DNA of 64,000 nt, taken from NCBI GenBank assembly GCA_030035585.1, contig CM057465.1:29654001-29718000 (forward strand). Direction: 5' to 3'. The translations under genes and the position numbers were made by a program. The notes beneath the pieces were generated by a model. The model did no database searches, had not been told where the DNA came from, and saw nothing but the letters and a program-made list of their open reading frames with translations. This document shows positions 11,001 to 21,975 of the stretch, piece by piece; position 1 is the stretch's first letter; every line of letters begins with the position of its first letter. Origin of the DNA: Dugong dugon. Taxonomy: Eukaryota > Chordata > Mammalia > Sirenia > Dugongidae.

Positions 11001-11919
11001 TGATATGTGCATCTATTGCTATAAATTGTCCTCTGAGGACTGCCTTTGCTGTGTCCCAAAGGTTTTGGTATGATGTGTTTTCATTCTCATTTGATTCTAG
11101 GAATTTTTTGATTCCATCTCTGATTTCTTCTATTACCCAATGATGTGTAAGCAGGGTTTTATTCATTTTCCATGTAATTAATTTTTTTTCCTTGCTCTTT
11201 CTATTGTTAATTTCTACCTTGATGGCATTGCGGTCAGAGAAGATACTTTGAATTATCTCAACGTTTTGAGTCTTGTTGAGGATTGCTCTGTGTCCTAAGA
11301 TGTGGTCTATTCTGGAGAACGTTCCATGTGCATTGGAAAAGAATGTGTACTTTGCAGTGGTTGGATGGAGAATTCTATATATGTCTATGAGGTCAGGTTG
11401 GCTGATTGTGACCTTTAGGTCTTCTGTATCTTTGCTCAGTTTCTTCTTAGTTGTTCTGTCCTTTACTGAGAGTGGTGTGTTGCAGTCTCCTACTATTATT
11501 GTGGAACTGTCAATTTCTCTTTTCAGTGTCGTTAGAGTTTGTTTTATGTATTTTGGAGCCCTGTCATTGGGTACGTAGATGTTTATTATGGTTATGTCTT
11601 CACGATGGATCGTCCCCTTAATCATTATATAGTGTCCTTCTTTGTCTTTTATGGTAGATTTTGTTTTAAAGTCTATTTTATCTGAGATTAGAATTGCCAC
11701 TCCTGCTCTTTTTTAGTAGTTGTTAGCTTGATATATTTTTTTCCAACCTTTGGCTTTTAATAAATTCACATCTTTGTTTCTAAGGTGTGTCTTTTGTAGA
11801 CAGCATATTGATGGATCCTGTTTTCTTATCCATTCTGTCACTCTCTGTCTCTTTATGGGTGCTTTGAGACCATTTATGTTCAGTGTAATTATTGATAGAA
11901 GTGAGTTTCTTGCTGTCAT
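8095..11919 (-). pseudogene. L1-1 ORF2 (endonuclease-reverse transcriptase), disrupted
   Basis: In an active L1 this protein nicks target DNA and copies L1 RNA at the nick. Length from ATG (11919) to stop (8095) is 3825 bases, the usual size of about 1275 codons. The N-terminus is the apurinic-type endonuclease: TLNING motif near residue 14, GD-x-N as GDCN, and SRIDHILGH. The usual SDH triad residue reads SDR, so the catalytic His is lost. The reverse transcriptase has FADD at about 9809-9820. The C-terminus carries the zinc-knuckle-like Cys/His cluster ending HCWWEC, then MRPLL at the stop. Breaks include an in-frame TAA near 11711 between NNY and KRAG, and frameshifts near 10650, 10210-10420, 9600-9660 and 8500-8550. 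Confidence 0.93.
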
Positions 11920-12338
11920 TCTGTAGTGGTTTTTTTTGTGGTGCTGAAGTTTTCTTTGTTCTTCTTACCCTCTTGTGCTGAGTTACTTTTGCTTGTGGAT
12001 TTTTTTTTTCATTTCTTTTGTTTTTGTAGGTTTTGCCGAGACTTTATGTTTTTTGTCTTTATTTTTATGAGTTGGTTTGTTAACATTTTTTGTGGTTACA
12101 ATGAATTTTACCCTTATCTTTATAAGTTTGAAGCAGTCTATCATTACTTGGTATCACCTTGCCTTCCTCTCCATTAGAAGGTACTATACCTATGCTGTTT
12201 ATTCCCTCTTTTATTCTTTTGATGTTGTTGTCATTTATTGTTTAACTGCTCTGATTCCCTGTTGTATTTATTTTGGTTTTGGATAGTTCTCGAGAGTTCA
12301 TTTCCTAGATTGGTATCTGGCTCGTACAATCCTGTGTC

Positions 12339-13385
12339 CTAGGTTCTGCCTGTGTGCTGAAGCTGTTTGTCCTCAGATCGAAGAACTTGCTTTAATATTT
12401 CTTGTAAGTTTGGTTTGACTTTTACATATTCCCTTATTTTCTTTTTATCTAGAAATGACCTAATTTCACCATCAAATTTGAACGACAGTTTTGCAGGATA
12501 TATTATTCTTGGCTGGCAAGTTTTTTCTTTCAAGATTTTATATATGTCATCCCATTGCCTTCTTGCCTGCATGGTTTCTCCCGAATAATCTGAGCTTAGT
12601 CTTATTGTTTCTCCTTTGTTGTGACTTCTTGTTTTTCACGAGCTGCTCTCAGGATTCTGTTTGTCTTTGGTTTTGGCGAGTGTGAATATGATATGCCTTG
12701 GTGATTTTCTTTTAGGGCCTCTTCTATATGGGGTTTGTTAAGCTTCTTGGATGGCCAGCTTTTCATCTTTCATGATATTGAGGAAGTTTTCTGTCAGAAG
12801 TTCCTCAATGATCTTCTCTGTGTTTTCTGTTTTCTCCCCCTGTTCTGGAATGCCAATTACTTGTAAATTTTTGCTTTTAATTGTGTCCCACATAACTCTC
12901 AGGGTCTCTTCATTTTTCTTTGTTCTTTTTTTCTGAGTTTTGCTGAAACAGAGTTGTATCCAAGTTTTTGTCTTCAGTTCCACTGATCTGTCATCCATGG
13001 TTTCAAATCTGCTTCTCAGAACTTCTATGACATCATCCATTTCTGAAATCTTGTTGTTTATATTTTGGATTTCTAATTGTTATTTTTGTGTAATTTCTAG
13101 TTGTGAATTTATTCTGGCATTTTGTTCCTGCATCATCTTCCTGAATTCTTCCAATTTTTGGTCTGTATTTTCCATGAATTTGTCTATTTTTTCCTCATGT
13201 TTGTCAGCTTTTTGCCTCAGTTCTTGGAGAATTCCGAGTATTAGAGATTTGAATTCCCTACCAGGTAGTTCTAGTGCATTTTATTCCACTGGAAAGTCAT
13301 CTGGTGTTTTAATTTGGACACTTACTGGAACCATCCTGTCCTGTTTTTGTAAATGTTTTGTTATTGTCTGCTGTTTTTGGGGCAT
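12339..13385 (-). pseudogene. L1-1 ORF1 (RNA-binding chaperone p40-like), disrupted
   Basis: ORF1p trimerises and coats L1 RNA. The likely start is the ATG at 13385, which directly follows an in-frame TGA (TGAATG, shared with L1-6). About 349 codons lead to the stop at 12339. The N-terminal half shows coiled-coil heptads rich in Leu, Lys and Glu. The middle carries the RRM-type region with VIGIPEQ, and the C-terminal domain has ARRQWDDIYK and PRIIYPAKLSF. Stops inside the N-terminal and coiled-coil parts and frameshifts around 12575-12735 break it. Confidence 0.9.
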
Positions 13386-15295
13386 TCAGTTGTTATTTTT
13401 CTCATTTATTGATTGTAGATTTGTTTGTTTCATCCCTTTTTTTTTAAAAAAAGTTTGACTATGTCTGAGCAGGTGGACTGTGAGTTCTTTGTTGTTTGCT
13501 AGTCTGTGTGCTCAATTCTTTTCACCTCCTTCTCCAACTGGCAGGTTCAGTCACTCAGATATGTTACAGCAGGGCAGGTCTAGCTGAAGAGGAGTTACTG
13601 GGACAGGTTGTTTGTGGCACTTAGCTTAGCCACGAGGGCGGGTCAGTAATCAGTGCAGGGCATTTTCCAGTAGGCTGTGCCCGTACTGCTTGGTGGTGTG
13701 ATGTCAAGTGCATGGTGCAGGTAGGCAGGATGCAGTGGGGAGATTGTTATGTGTGGAGCTAAGATGGATATGGGAGAGAGGAGAGAGGAACAGGAGCCAA
13801 AAACATACAAACGAACAAAAAAGAATGCTAGGGGAGCTTGCCTTTGGAATGGAGAGATGAGAGACAACAAAATGGAGAAAAACAGAAAGGAGAAGAGGAA
13901 GAAAAGAAAAGAATTAATAAATAAAAATCAGAAACGTTAAAGAACTGCAAACTTCCCAGGGATCCCACCGTTGCAGCTATGAGGTCTGGGGAAGTCTCTC
14001 TCAGGTATTGCAGTACAGCCTGGCTAGAAGGCGTAGAGGTATACAACACCTGTTATTCAGGGAACAGAAAGAGAAGGAAGATATAGAGAGATGAGAAACT
14101 GAGCAATGAAGAAAGACAAAAAGAGAAAAAGAGGGAAAAGAAAACAAAACAAATTATAAAAAAAAGAACAAGAAAGGCCCCCCAAAAAAACAGAAAAAAA
14201 AAAAAAAAGACCAATGCGGAAAGAAATGCTCTCCGGGATCCCTCTGCACATCTGTGGAAGCTGAAGGGGAGTTCCTTGCCACGCAGCTCCACCGGCCAGA
14301 AAGGGCTCCCAACTCAAGAAAAGGAAAAGAAAACAAACCAACAATTCAAAACGAACAAATGAACAAAAGACCCGGGATCCCACCAGAGCAGTAGCCCAGA
14401 CTAGGAAGCAGCTCCACACTCGAATGGACCTCCGCAGCTCCTCAGGAAGAAGCAAATACGGCGCACAGAGCCAGGCTCTCGAGTGAAAGGACGGGGAGGC
14501 GGCAAGAGGCAAGCAAGAAATCCAAGGAAGCAGGGAAAAAAAAAAAAGCAACACCAGCAGTCAACAAATGGCACTCAGGGAGCCAGCTAGTGTGGGCTGG
14601 TGTTTCTGGACAAGAGACTGTGTCCACGGGAAGCAGAGGAGGCCGAGTGTGGGTGAAGAAGGGTGGAGAGTGGGAAAGCATATATCACAAATTGCTGGAG
14701 CTCTGCAGCCCCTCAGGAAGAAGCAAAGGTGGTGCACAGAGCCAGGCACTCAGGTGAAAGTAGGGGGAGCTTGTGAGAGGCAAGCAAGAAATCCAAAGAA
14801 GCAGAAAAAAAAAGCAACACTAGCAGCCAATAAATGGCACCCAGAGAGCTGCCCACTTGGGTGTGTGGAATCCAAGCAGCCAGCGCTTCCCGGTCAAGAG
14901 ACTGTGGCTGCGGGAAGCAGAGGAGGCCGAGCCAGGGTGAAGAGGGGTGGGGGGTGGGAAAGCGCACAACACAAATTACCGGTTGTTTTGTCTCCTGCTG
15001 GATGCTCTATGAGTCTGCTTTCTTGTACCCCCATTTGCTGGTCTCCGATAGGAGTCCAAGATGGTGGATCCACGCTGCATTAGCTGGTAGGGGCCTCTGT
15101 ATGAATCTCTCCTCACTGTCCATTCTCTGTCAGTTTTCTCACTCCATTTGGTGCTTGGCTGAGTTCTTTATCTCTTCATTTGATGTTTTAGGGTTTCAGG
15201 ATTGTTGTATTCTCTGTTTGGCTTAGTTTTTCGGATCTTTGCTGTGGAGGGACGGCGTGGTGCTTCTGCCTAGAGCACCATTTTGCCAGAACTCC
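13386..15295 (-). promoter_or_regulatory. L1-1 5' UTR / internal promoter
   Basis: About 1.9 kb upstream of ORF1, expected to hold the internal RNA polymerase II promoter. The first bases in L1 sense read GGAGTTCTGGCAAAATGGTG. The AAAATGG core about 12-18 bases from the end sits where human L1 has its YY1 site. The region contains two tandem units of about 271 bp and a pyrimidine-rich stretch (sense strand, about 14320-14050) that stays open in one frame but has no conserved ATG. Confidence 0.75.
14430..14971 (-). repeat. Two tandem ~271-bp monomer-like units in L1-1 5' UTR
   Basis: Unit A (14430-14700) and unit B (14701-14971) share CTCAGGAAGAAGCAAA at 14441 and 14712, GAGGCAAGCAAGAAATCCAA, and GGAAGCAGAGGAGGCCGAG at a constant offset of about 271. 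The third copy of this unit is single in L1-6 (about 57083-57360). Confidence 0.88.
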
Positions 15296-15312
15296 GCAAA
15301 TTCTGTCTTCTT

Positions 15313-15736
15313 GCTTGCTACCCTACCTCAAATATTGAGTGTGAAGTGGGTGTATAGGTAGTTTTTCTTCAGATTAGACTTATTGCACATATACCCTTTC
15401 CTGCATTAGCTGAGAGTGTATTTGTTTTCTGGACATTACATCATACCTCTTTGAATTCCAGGTAAAATTCAAGCAATGCAAATATGTTGTCTGTGGAAGA
15501 GGAACAAATAAAGTGATATGGGAGCTTGGAGAAGAAGAGTTTTGGACTATGCGGATATGAGGAGGTTTCCATAAAATATGGCATTCAGCAGAACATTGCT
15601 GATTTGGATTTTCCAGCTGGAGAAGGGGATTTGAAAAAGTGACTAGGAATCCAGTTTGTTCTAATTTCTAAGTCTTTATATCCCAATCTCCAAATCCCCA
15701 TTTTTCAAATTCAACTCCACATAACATGTCTAACAT
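15313..15736. other. Unique spacer between two L1 insertions
   Basis: Non-repetitive DNA separating the target sites of L1-1 and L1-2. No gene seen. Confidence 0.6.
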
Positions 15737-16748
15737 CTCGATACCTTCTTTTTTTATTATCGTTGTAGTTTAAATGAAGTTTACATTTCAAGTTAGTATC
15801 CCATACAAAAATTTATACATAAATTTTTATGTGACCTTAATTGCTCTCCCCTTACTGTGACAGCACACTCCTCCTTTCCATTCCTGATTCCCCATGTCCA
15901 TTCAGCCAGATCGTAACCCTCTCTGCCTTCTCATTTCACCTCCAGAACAGAAGCTGTGCATTTAGTCTCTTTTATCTAGTTGAGCTAAAAGGCGTACTCC
16001 TCACGAGTATCACTTTATGTCCCATTGTCCAGTCCAATCCCTGTCTGAAGAGTTGGCCTTGGAAATTGTTTTAGTTCTTGGCTGATAGAGAATCTGGAGG
16101 ACATACTTTCCAGGGTTCCTCCAGTCTCAGTCAGACCATTAAGTCTGGTCATCTTACTAGAATTTGAGTTTTGCACCTCTTTTTTCTCCTGCTCCATCCG
16201 GGACTCTCTGTTATGCTCCCTGTCAGGGCAGTCATTGGAGGTAGACAGGCACCATCTAGTTCTTCTGGTGTCAGGCAGATGAAGTCTCTGGTTTATGTGG
16301 CCGTTTCTGTCTCTTGGGCTAATACTTTCCTTGTGTCTTCAGTGTTCTTCAGTCTCCTTTACTCCAGGTGGTTGGGACCAACTGATGTATCTTAGATGGC
16401 CTCTTGCAAGCTTTTAAGACCCCAGACACCACTCACCGAAGTAGGATGCAGAACATTTTCTTCATAAGCTTTATGATGTCAATTGACCTAGATGTCCCCT
16501 GAAAGCATAGTCCCCAGATCCCTACCCCAGCTATTCTGTCCTTCAAAGTGTTTGATTGTATTCAGGAAACTTCTTAGCTTTGGTTTTGTCCGGTTGTGCT
16601 GACTTCCCAAGTAGTGTGTGCTGTCCTTCCCTTCGCCTGAGATAATACTTCTCTACTATCTAGTTAGTGAGTAACACTCACCGTCCCTCCCCACCCCCGT
16701 AACCATCAAAGAATGTTGTCTTCTGTGTTTAAAGCTTTTCTTGAGTTC

Positions 16749-19700
16749 TTATAATAGTGGTCTTATACAATATTTCTCCTTTTGTGATAGACTAAATTCA
16801 CTCAGCATAATGCCCTCCAGATTCCTCCATGTTATAAGATGTTTCACAACTTCATCGTTGTTCTCTGTCGCTGTGTAGTATTCCTTTGTGTGGATATACC
16901 ATAATTTGTTTATCCATTCGTCCATTGATGGGCACCTAGGTTGTTTCCATCTTTTTGCTATTGTGAACAGTGCTGCAATGAACATAGGTGTGCATATATC
17001 TATTTGTGTGATGGCTCTTATTTCTCTAAGATATATTCCAAGGAGCAGGATAGCTGGATCCTATGGTACTTTTATTTCTAGCTTTTTTAGGAAGTGCCAA
17101 ATTGATTTCCAAAGTGGTTGTACTATTTCACATTCCCACCAACAGTATATAAGTGTTCTAGTCTCTCCACAACCTCTCTGGCATTTATTGTTTTCTGTTT
17201 TTTGGATTAATGCTAGCCTTGTTGGGGTGAGATGATATCTCATTGTAGTTTTGATCTGCATTTCTCTAATGGCTAATGATCGTGAGCATTTCTTCATGTG
17301 TCTGTTAGCTGCCTGAAAATCTTCTTTGGCGAAGTGCCTGTTCATATCCTTTGCCCACTTTTTAATTGGGTTATATGTCTTTTTGTTGTTGAGGTTTTGC
17401 AGTATCTTGTAGATTTTAGAGATTAGAAGCTGATCAGATTTGTTGTAGCCAAAAATTTTTTTCCCGGTCTCTAGGTTGTCTTTTTATTCTTTTGGTGACG
17501 TCTTTTGATAAACATAAGTGTTTGATTTTTAGGAGATCCCAGTAATCTAGTCTCTTTTGGTGCTTATGCATTGTAACTTATGGTTAATATTGTATTTATG
17601 CCATGTATTAGGGCTCCTAGCATTGTCCCTATTTTTTCTTCCATGATCTTTATCGTTTTCGATTGTATATTTAAGTCTTTGATCCATTTTGAGTTAGTTT
17701 TTGTGCATGGTGTGAGGTATGGGTCTTGTTTCAGTTTTTTGAAGATGGATATCCAGTTATGCCAGCACCAAAAGAGACTATCTTTTCCACAATTAACGGA
17801 CTTTGGGCCTTCGTCAAATATCAGCTGCTCATAGATGGATGAATTTACGTCTGTATTCTTAATTCTGTTCCATTGGTCTATGTATCTGTTGTTGTACCAG
17901 TACCAGGCTGTTTTGACTACCGTGGCAGTATAATAGTTTCTAAAATCAGGTAGTGTGAGGCCTCCCACTTTGTTCTTCTTCTTAAGTAATGCTTTATTTA
18001 TTCGGGGCCTGTTTCCTTTCCATATGAAGTTGGTGACTTCTTCCTTCATCTCATTAAAAAATTCCGGTGGAATTTGTATCGGGATTACATTGTATCTATA
18101 GATTGCTTTGGGTAGAATTGATGTTTTCAAGATGTTGAGTCTTCCTATCCATGAGCAACGTATGTTTTTCCACTTATGCAGGTCTCTTTTGTTTTCTTGC
18201 AGTAGTGTCTTGTAGTCTTCGTTGTATAGATCTTTTACGTCTCTGGTTAGATTTATTCCTAAGTATTTTATCTTCTTGGGGGCTATTGTAAATGCTACTG
18301 GTTTGGGGATTTCCTCTTTGAGGTTCTCTTTTGTTGGTGTAAAGGAATCTAATTGATTTTTTATGTTTATCTTGTATCCTGAAACTTTACTGAAATCTTC
18401 TATTAGTTCCAGTAGTTTTCTTGTGGATTCTTTGGGGGTTTTTTGTGTATAAGATCATATCATCTGTAAATAGAGATACTTTGACTTCTTCCCTACCAAT
18501 TTGGGTGCCCTTTATTTCTTTTTCTAGCCCAATTGCTCTGGCCAGGACCTTCAGCACAATGTTCAATAAGAGTGGTGATAAAGAGCATCCTTCTCTGTTT
18601 CCCATTTTCAGTGGGAATGCTTGCAAAGTCTTTCCATTTAGGATGATGTTGGCTGTTTGCTTTATATAAACGCCCTTAATTATTTTGAGGAATTTCCCTT
18701 CTATTCCTATTTTGTTGAGAGTTTCTATCATGAATGAGTGTTGGACTTTGTCAAATGCCTTTTCTGCATCGATTGATAAGATCATGTGGTTCTTGTCTTT
18801 TGTTTTATTTATGTGATGAGTTATATTGATCATTTTTCTAATGTTGAATCATTCCTGCATACCTGGTATAAATCCCACTATATCATGGTGAATTTTTTTT
18901 TTGCTTTGTTGCTCAATTTTATTGGCTAGAATTTTGTTGAGGATTTTTGTGTCACTCTTCATGAGGGATATTGGTCTGTGATTTTCTTTTTTTGTGGTGT
19001 CTTTACCTTGTTTTGGTATCAGGGTTATGCTGGCTTCATAGAGTGTGTTTGGGAGTATTCCATCTTTTTCTATGCTCTGAAATACCTTTAGTAGTAGTGT
19101 TGTTAACTCTTCTCTGAAAGTTTGGTAGCATTCTCCAGTGAAGCCATCTGGGCCAGGGCTTTTTTTTTGTTGGGAATTTTTAATTACCTTTTCAATCTCT
19201 TCTTTTGTTATGGGTTTATTTAGTTGTTCTACCTCTGTTTGTGTTAGTTTAGGTAGGTAGTGAGTTTCTAGAAATTTGTCCATTTCCTCTAGGTTTTTAA
19301 ATTTATTAGAGTACAATTTTTCATAGTATTCTGTTATGATTCTTTTAATTTCAGTTGGGTCTGTTGTGATATCACTCATCTCTTTTTTTTTATATGAGTT
19401 ATTTGCTTCCTCTCCTGTTTTTCTTTGGTCAGTTTGTCCGGTGGTTTATGAATTTTGTTGATCTTCAAAGAACCAGCTTTGGGTCTTGTTAACTCTTTCA
19501 ATTGTTTTTCTATTCTTTATTTCATTTAATTCTCCTCTAATTCTGATTATTTCCTTTCTTCTGGTGCCTGAGGGCTTCTTTTGCTGCTCTCTTTCTACTT
19601 ATTCCAGTTGTAGGATTAATGTGTTGAATATGGCCCTTTCTCCTTTTTGGATGTGTGCATTTATTGCTATAAACTGACCTCTGAGCACTGCTTTTGCTAT

Positions 19701-20546
19701 GTCTCAAAAGTTCTGGTAGGATATGTTTTCATTCTTGTTTGATTCTATGAATTTCTTTATTCCATCCTTAATTTCTTCTATAACCAAGTAGTTTTTGAGC
19801 AAGGGGTTGTCCAGTTTCCACGTGTTTCATTTATTTTCCTTGCTTTTTCTGTTGTTGATTTATGGTCAGAAAAGATGCTTTGTAATATTTCAATGCTTTG
19901 GCTTTTGTGAAGGCTTGCTTTATGGCCTAATATGTGGTCTATTCTGTTGAATGTTCCATGTGCGTTTGAAAAGAAAGTATACTTGGCTGCTGTTGGGTGG
20001 AGTGTTCGGTATATGTCTGTGAGATCAAGTTGGTTGATTGTAGCATTTAGATCTTCTGTGTCTTCGTTGAGCTTCTTTCTGGATGTTCTGTCCTTCACCA
20101 AAAGTTGTGTGTTGAAATCTCCTACTACTTTTGTGGAGCTGACTATCTCTTTTTCAGTGCTATTAGAGTTTGTTTTATGTATTTTGGCGCCCTCTCATTG
20201 GGTGTGTAAATATTTATTGTACTTACATCTTCCTGGTGTATTGACCCTTTAATCATTATATAGTGCCCTTCCTTATCCTTTGTGGTGGATTTTACTTTAA
20301 AGTCTATTTTGTCAGAGATTAATATTGCCACTCCTGCTCTTTTTTGAGTGTTGTTTGCTTGGTGTATTTTTTTTTTCCATCTTTTGAATTTTAGTTTGTT
20401 TGTGTCTTTATGGTGTGTCTCTTATAGGCAGCATATAGACGGATCATGTTTTTTTAACCAGTCTGCCACTCTCTGTCTCTTTATTGTGCATTTAGTCCAT
20501 TTATATTTAGCATAATTATCAATAGGTATGAGTTTAGTGCTGTTAT
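16749..20546 (-). pseudogene. L1-2 ORF2, heavily disrupted
   Basis: Same domain order as L1-1 ORF2. The start codon is mutated: ATA lies where L1-1 and L1-6 have ATG (20546-20544). The endonuclease keeps GDFN, but the region around the SDH motif is damaged by an internal deletion near 19860. The reverse transcriptase active site reads FTDD rather than FADD. The C-terminal Cys/His cluster (near 17160) and final RPLL remain visible. Frameshifts separate at least six segments (for example at 17000-17060, 17345-17560, 18130-18390, 18835-18850 and 19380-19780). Confidence 0.9.
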
Positions 20547-21010
20547 TTTGATGTACTTTTTTGTGTATTGTTCACAGTTTCTTTGTTCCACTTAATTTTT
20601 TGTGCTGAGTTGTTTTTCTTTTCATCTCTTTCATTGTTGTTGATTTTGTGTTTGCTGAGTCTTTATATTTTTCTAGTTTTTTATTTTGACTTGTAGGATG
20701 TGAGATTACTTTGTGGTTACCTTAATACTTACCCCTATTTTTCTAAGTTTGTACCAGTCTTTTATTTCTTTATATCACCTTCACTTCCTCTCCATATGAA
20801 AAATCCCTGTCTACATTTTTTAAGTCCCTCTTTTTTGTTTTAATGTTGTCATCTTTTACATATTGACATCTGTTTCCCTATTTTGAGTGTTTTAGCTTTG
20901 ATTCACTTTTGTGACTTCCCCTATCTGGGTTGATACCTGGTTGCTCTGTCCTGTGTTCTAGTCTTGGGTTGTTATCTGATGTTATTGATTTTCTAACCTG
21001 AGGACTCCTT

Positions 21011-21975
21011 TTAGTATTTCTTGTAATTTTTGTTTGGTTTCTGCAAATTCCCTAAACTTTTGTTTATCTGGAAATGCCCTAATTTTCCGTCATATTTGAG
21101 AGACACTTTTGCTGCATATATAATTCTTGGCTGGTAGTTTTTTTCCTTCAAGTCTTTGGGTATGTCATCCCATTGCCTTCTTGCCTGCATGATTTCTGCT
21201 GAGTAGTCCGAACTTATTCTTATTGATTCTCCTTTGTAGATGACTTTTCGTTTATCCTTAGCCACTCTTAAATTTCTCTCTTTATCTTTGGTTTTGGCAA
21301 ATTTGATTATAACATGTCTTGGTGACTTTCTCTTGTGATCTACCTTATGTGGGGTTCGATGAGCGTCTTGGATAGATATTTTGTCATCTTTCACAATATC
21401 AAGGAAGTTTTCTGCCAACAAATCTTCAATAATTCTCTCTGTATTTTCTGTTATCTGCCTCTGTTCTGGTACTCCAATCACTCGTAAGTTATTCCTCTTG
21501 ATAGAATCCCACATAATTCTTAAGTTTTCTTCCTTTTCTTAAATTATTTTATCTGATTTTTCTTCAAATAAGTTGGTGTTAAGTGCTTTATCTTCTGTCT
21601 CACTAATTCTGACTTCCATTGCCTCAATTCTGCTCCTAGGAATTTCTATTGAGTTGTCTAATTATGAAATCTTATTGTTAATCTTCTCGATTTCTGATTG
21701 CTGTCTCTCGATGGATTCTTGCAGCCTGTTAAATTTATCATTATGCTCTTCTCTAATCTTTTTAATTTCTCTATTGTGTATTCCTTGTTTTGCTTAATTT
21801 GCTTCCTAATTTCTTGAAGAGTTCTGTATATTAATCTTTTGTATTCTGCCTATGGTAATTCCAAGAAATTTTCCTCTTCTGGAAAATTTCTAGATTCTTT
21901 ATTTTCGTAGCTTGCTGAAGCCATAATGGATTGCCTCTTTATGTGATTTGATATTGACTGTTGTCTCTGAGCCAT
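21011..21975 (-). pseudogene. L1-2 ORF1, disrupted
   Basis: From an ATG at 21975 the frame starts MAQRQQS. It passes an in-frame stop and a coiled-coil region, then a long intact stretch (21514-21011, 167 codons) with the RNA-recognition and C-terminal domains (VIGVPEQ, ARRQWDDIPK, PRIIYAAKVS). The N-terminal leader is unlike that of L1-1 and L1-6, as expected from the fast-evolving ORF1 N-terminus. Confidence 0.88.

Larger units (their letters stand above)
6889..15295 (-). mobile_element. L1-1: full-length L1 LINE, inactive
   Basis: An 8.4 kb L1 on the minus strand with all parts in order: 5' UTR (15295-13386), ORF1 (13385-12339), inter-ORF spacer, ORF2 (11919-8095), 3' UTR (8094-6889). Target-site duplications GCAAATTGTCTTCTT (6875-6888/9) and GCAAATTCTGTCTTCTT (15296-15312) differ by a 2-base insertion. 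Together they show a single complete insertion. ORF1 and ORF2 both contain several stops and frameshifts, so the copy cannot move on its own. The unusually long 5' UTR holds two monomer-like tandem repeats, and the 3' UTR holds an internal poly(A) tract. It belongs to the same lineage as the elements at 45033 and 56756 and is clearly younger than L1-2. Confidence 0.95.

Noticed and set aside
10562..11143. Plus-strand frame of 193 codons, looks like a multi-pass membrane protein
   Set aside because: Antisense of the L1-1 ORF2 endonuclease region. The A-rich sense strand leaves the antisense T-rich and stop-poor, which gives false hydrophobic frames.
12940..13458. Plus-strand frame of 172 codons
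   Set aside because: Antisense of L1-1 ORF1; no independent evidence of coding.
14568..15083. Plus-strand frame of 171 codons in GC-richer DNA
   Set aside because: Antisense to the L1-1 5' UTR and crosses the tandem monomer boundary. An ORF0-like antisense gene was considered, but no matching frame is evident in L1-6.
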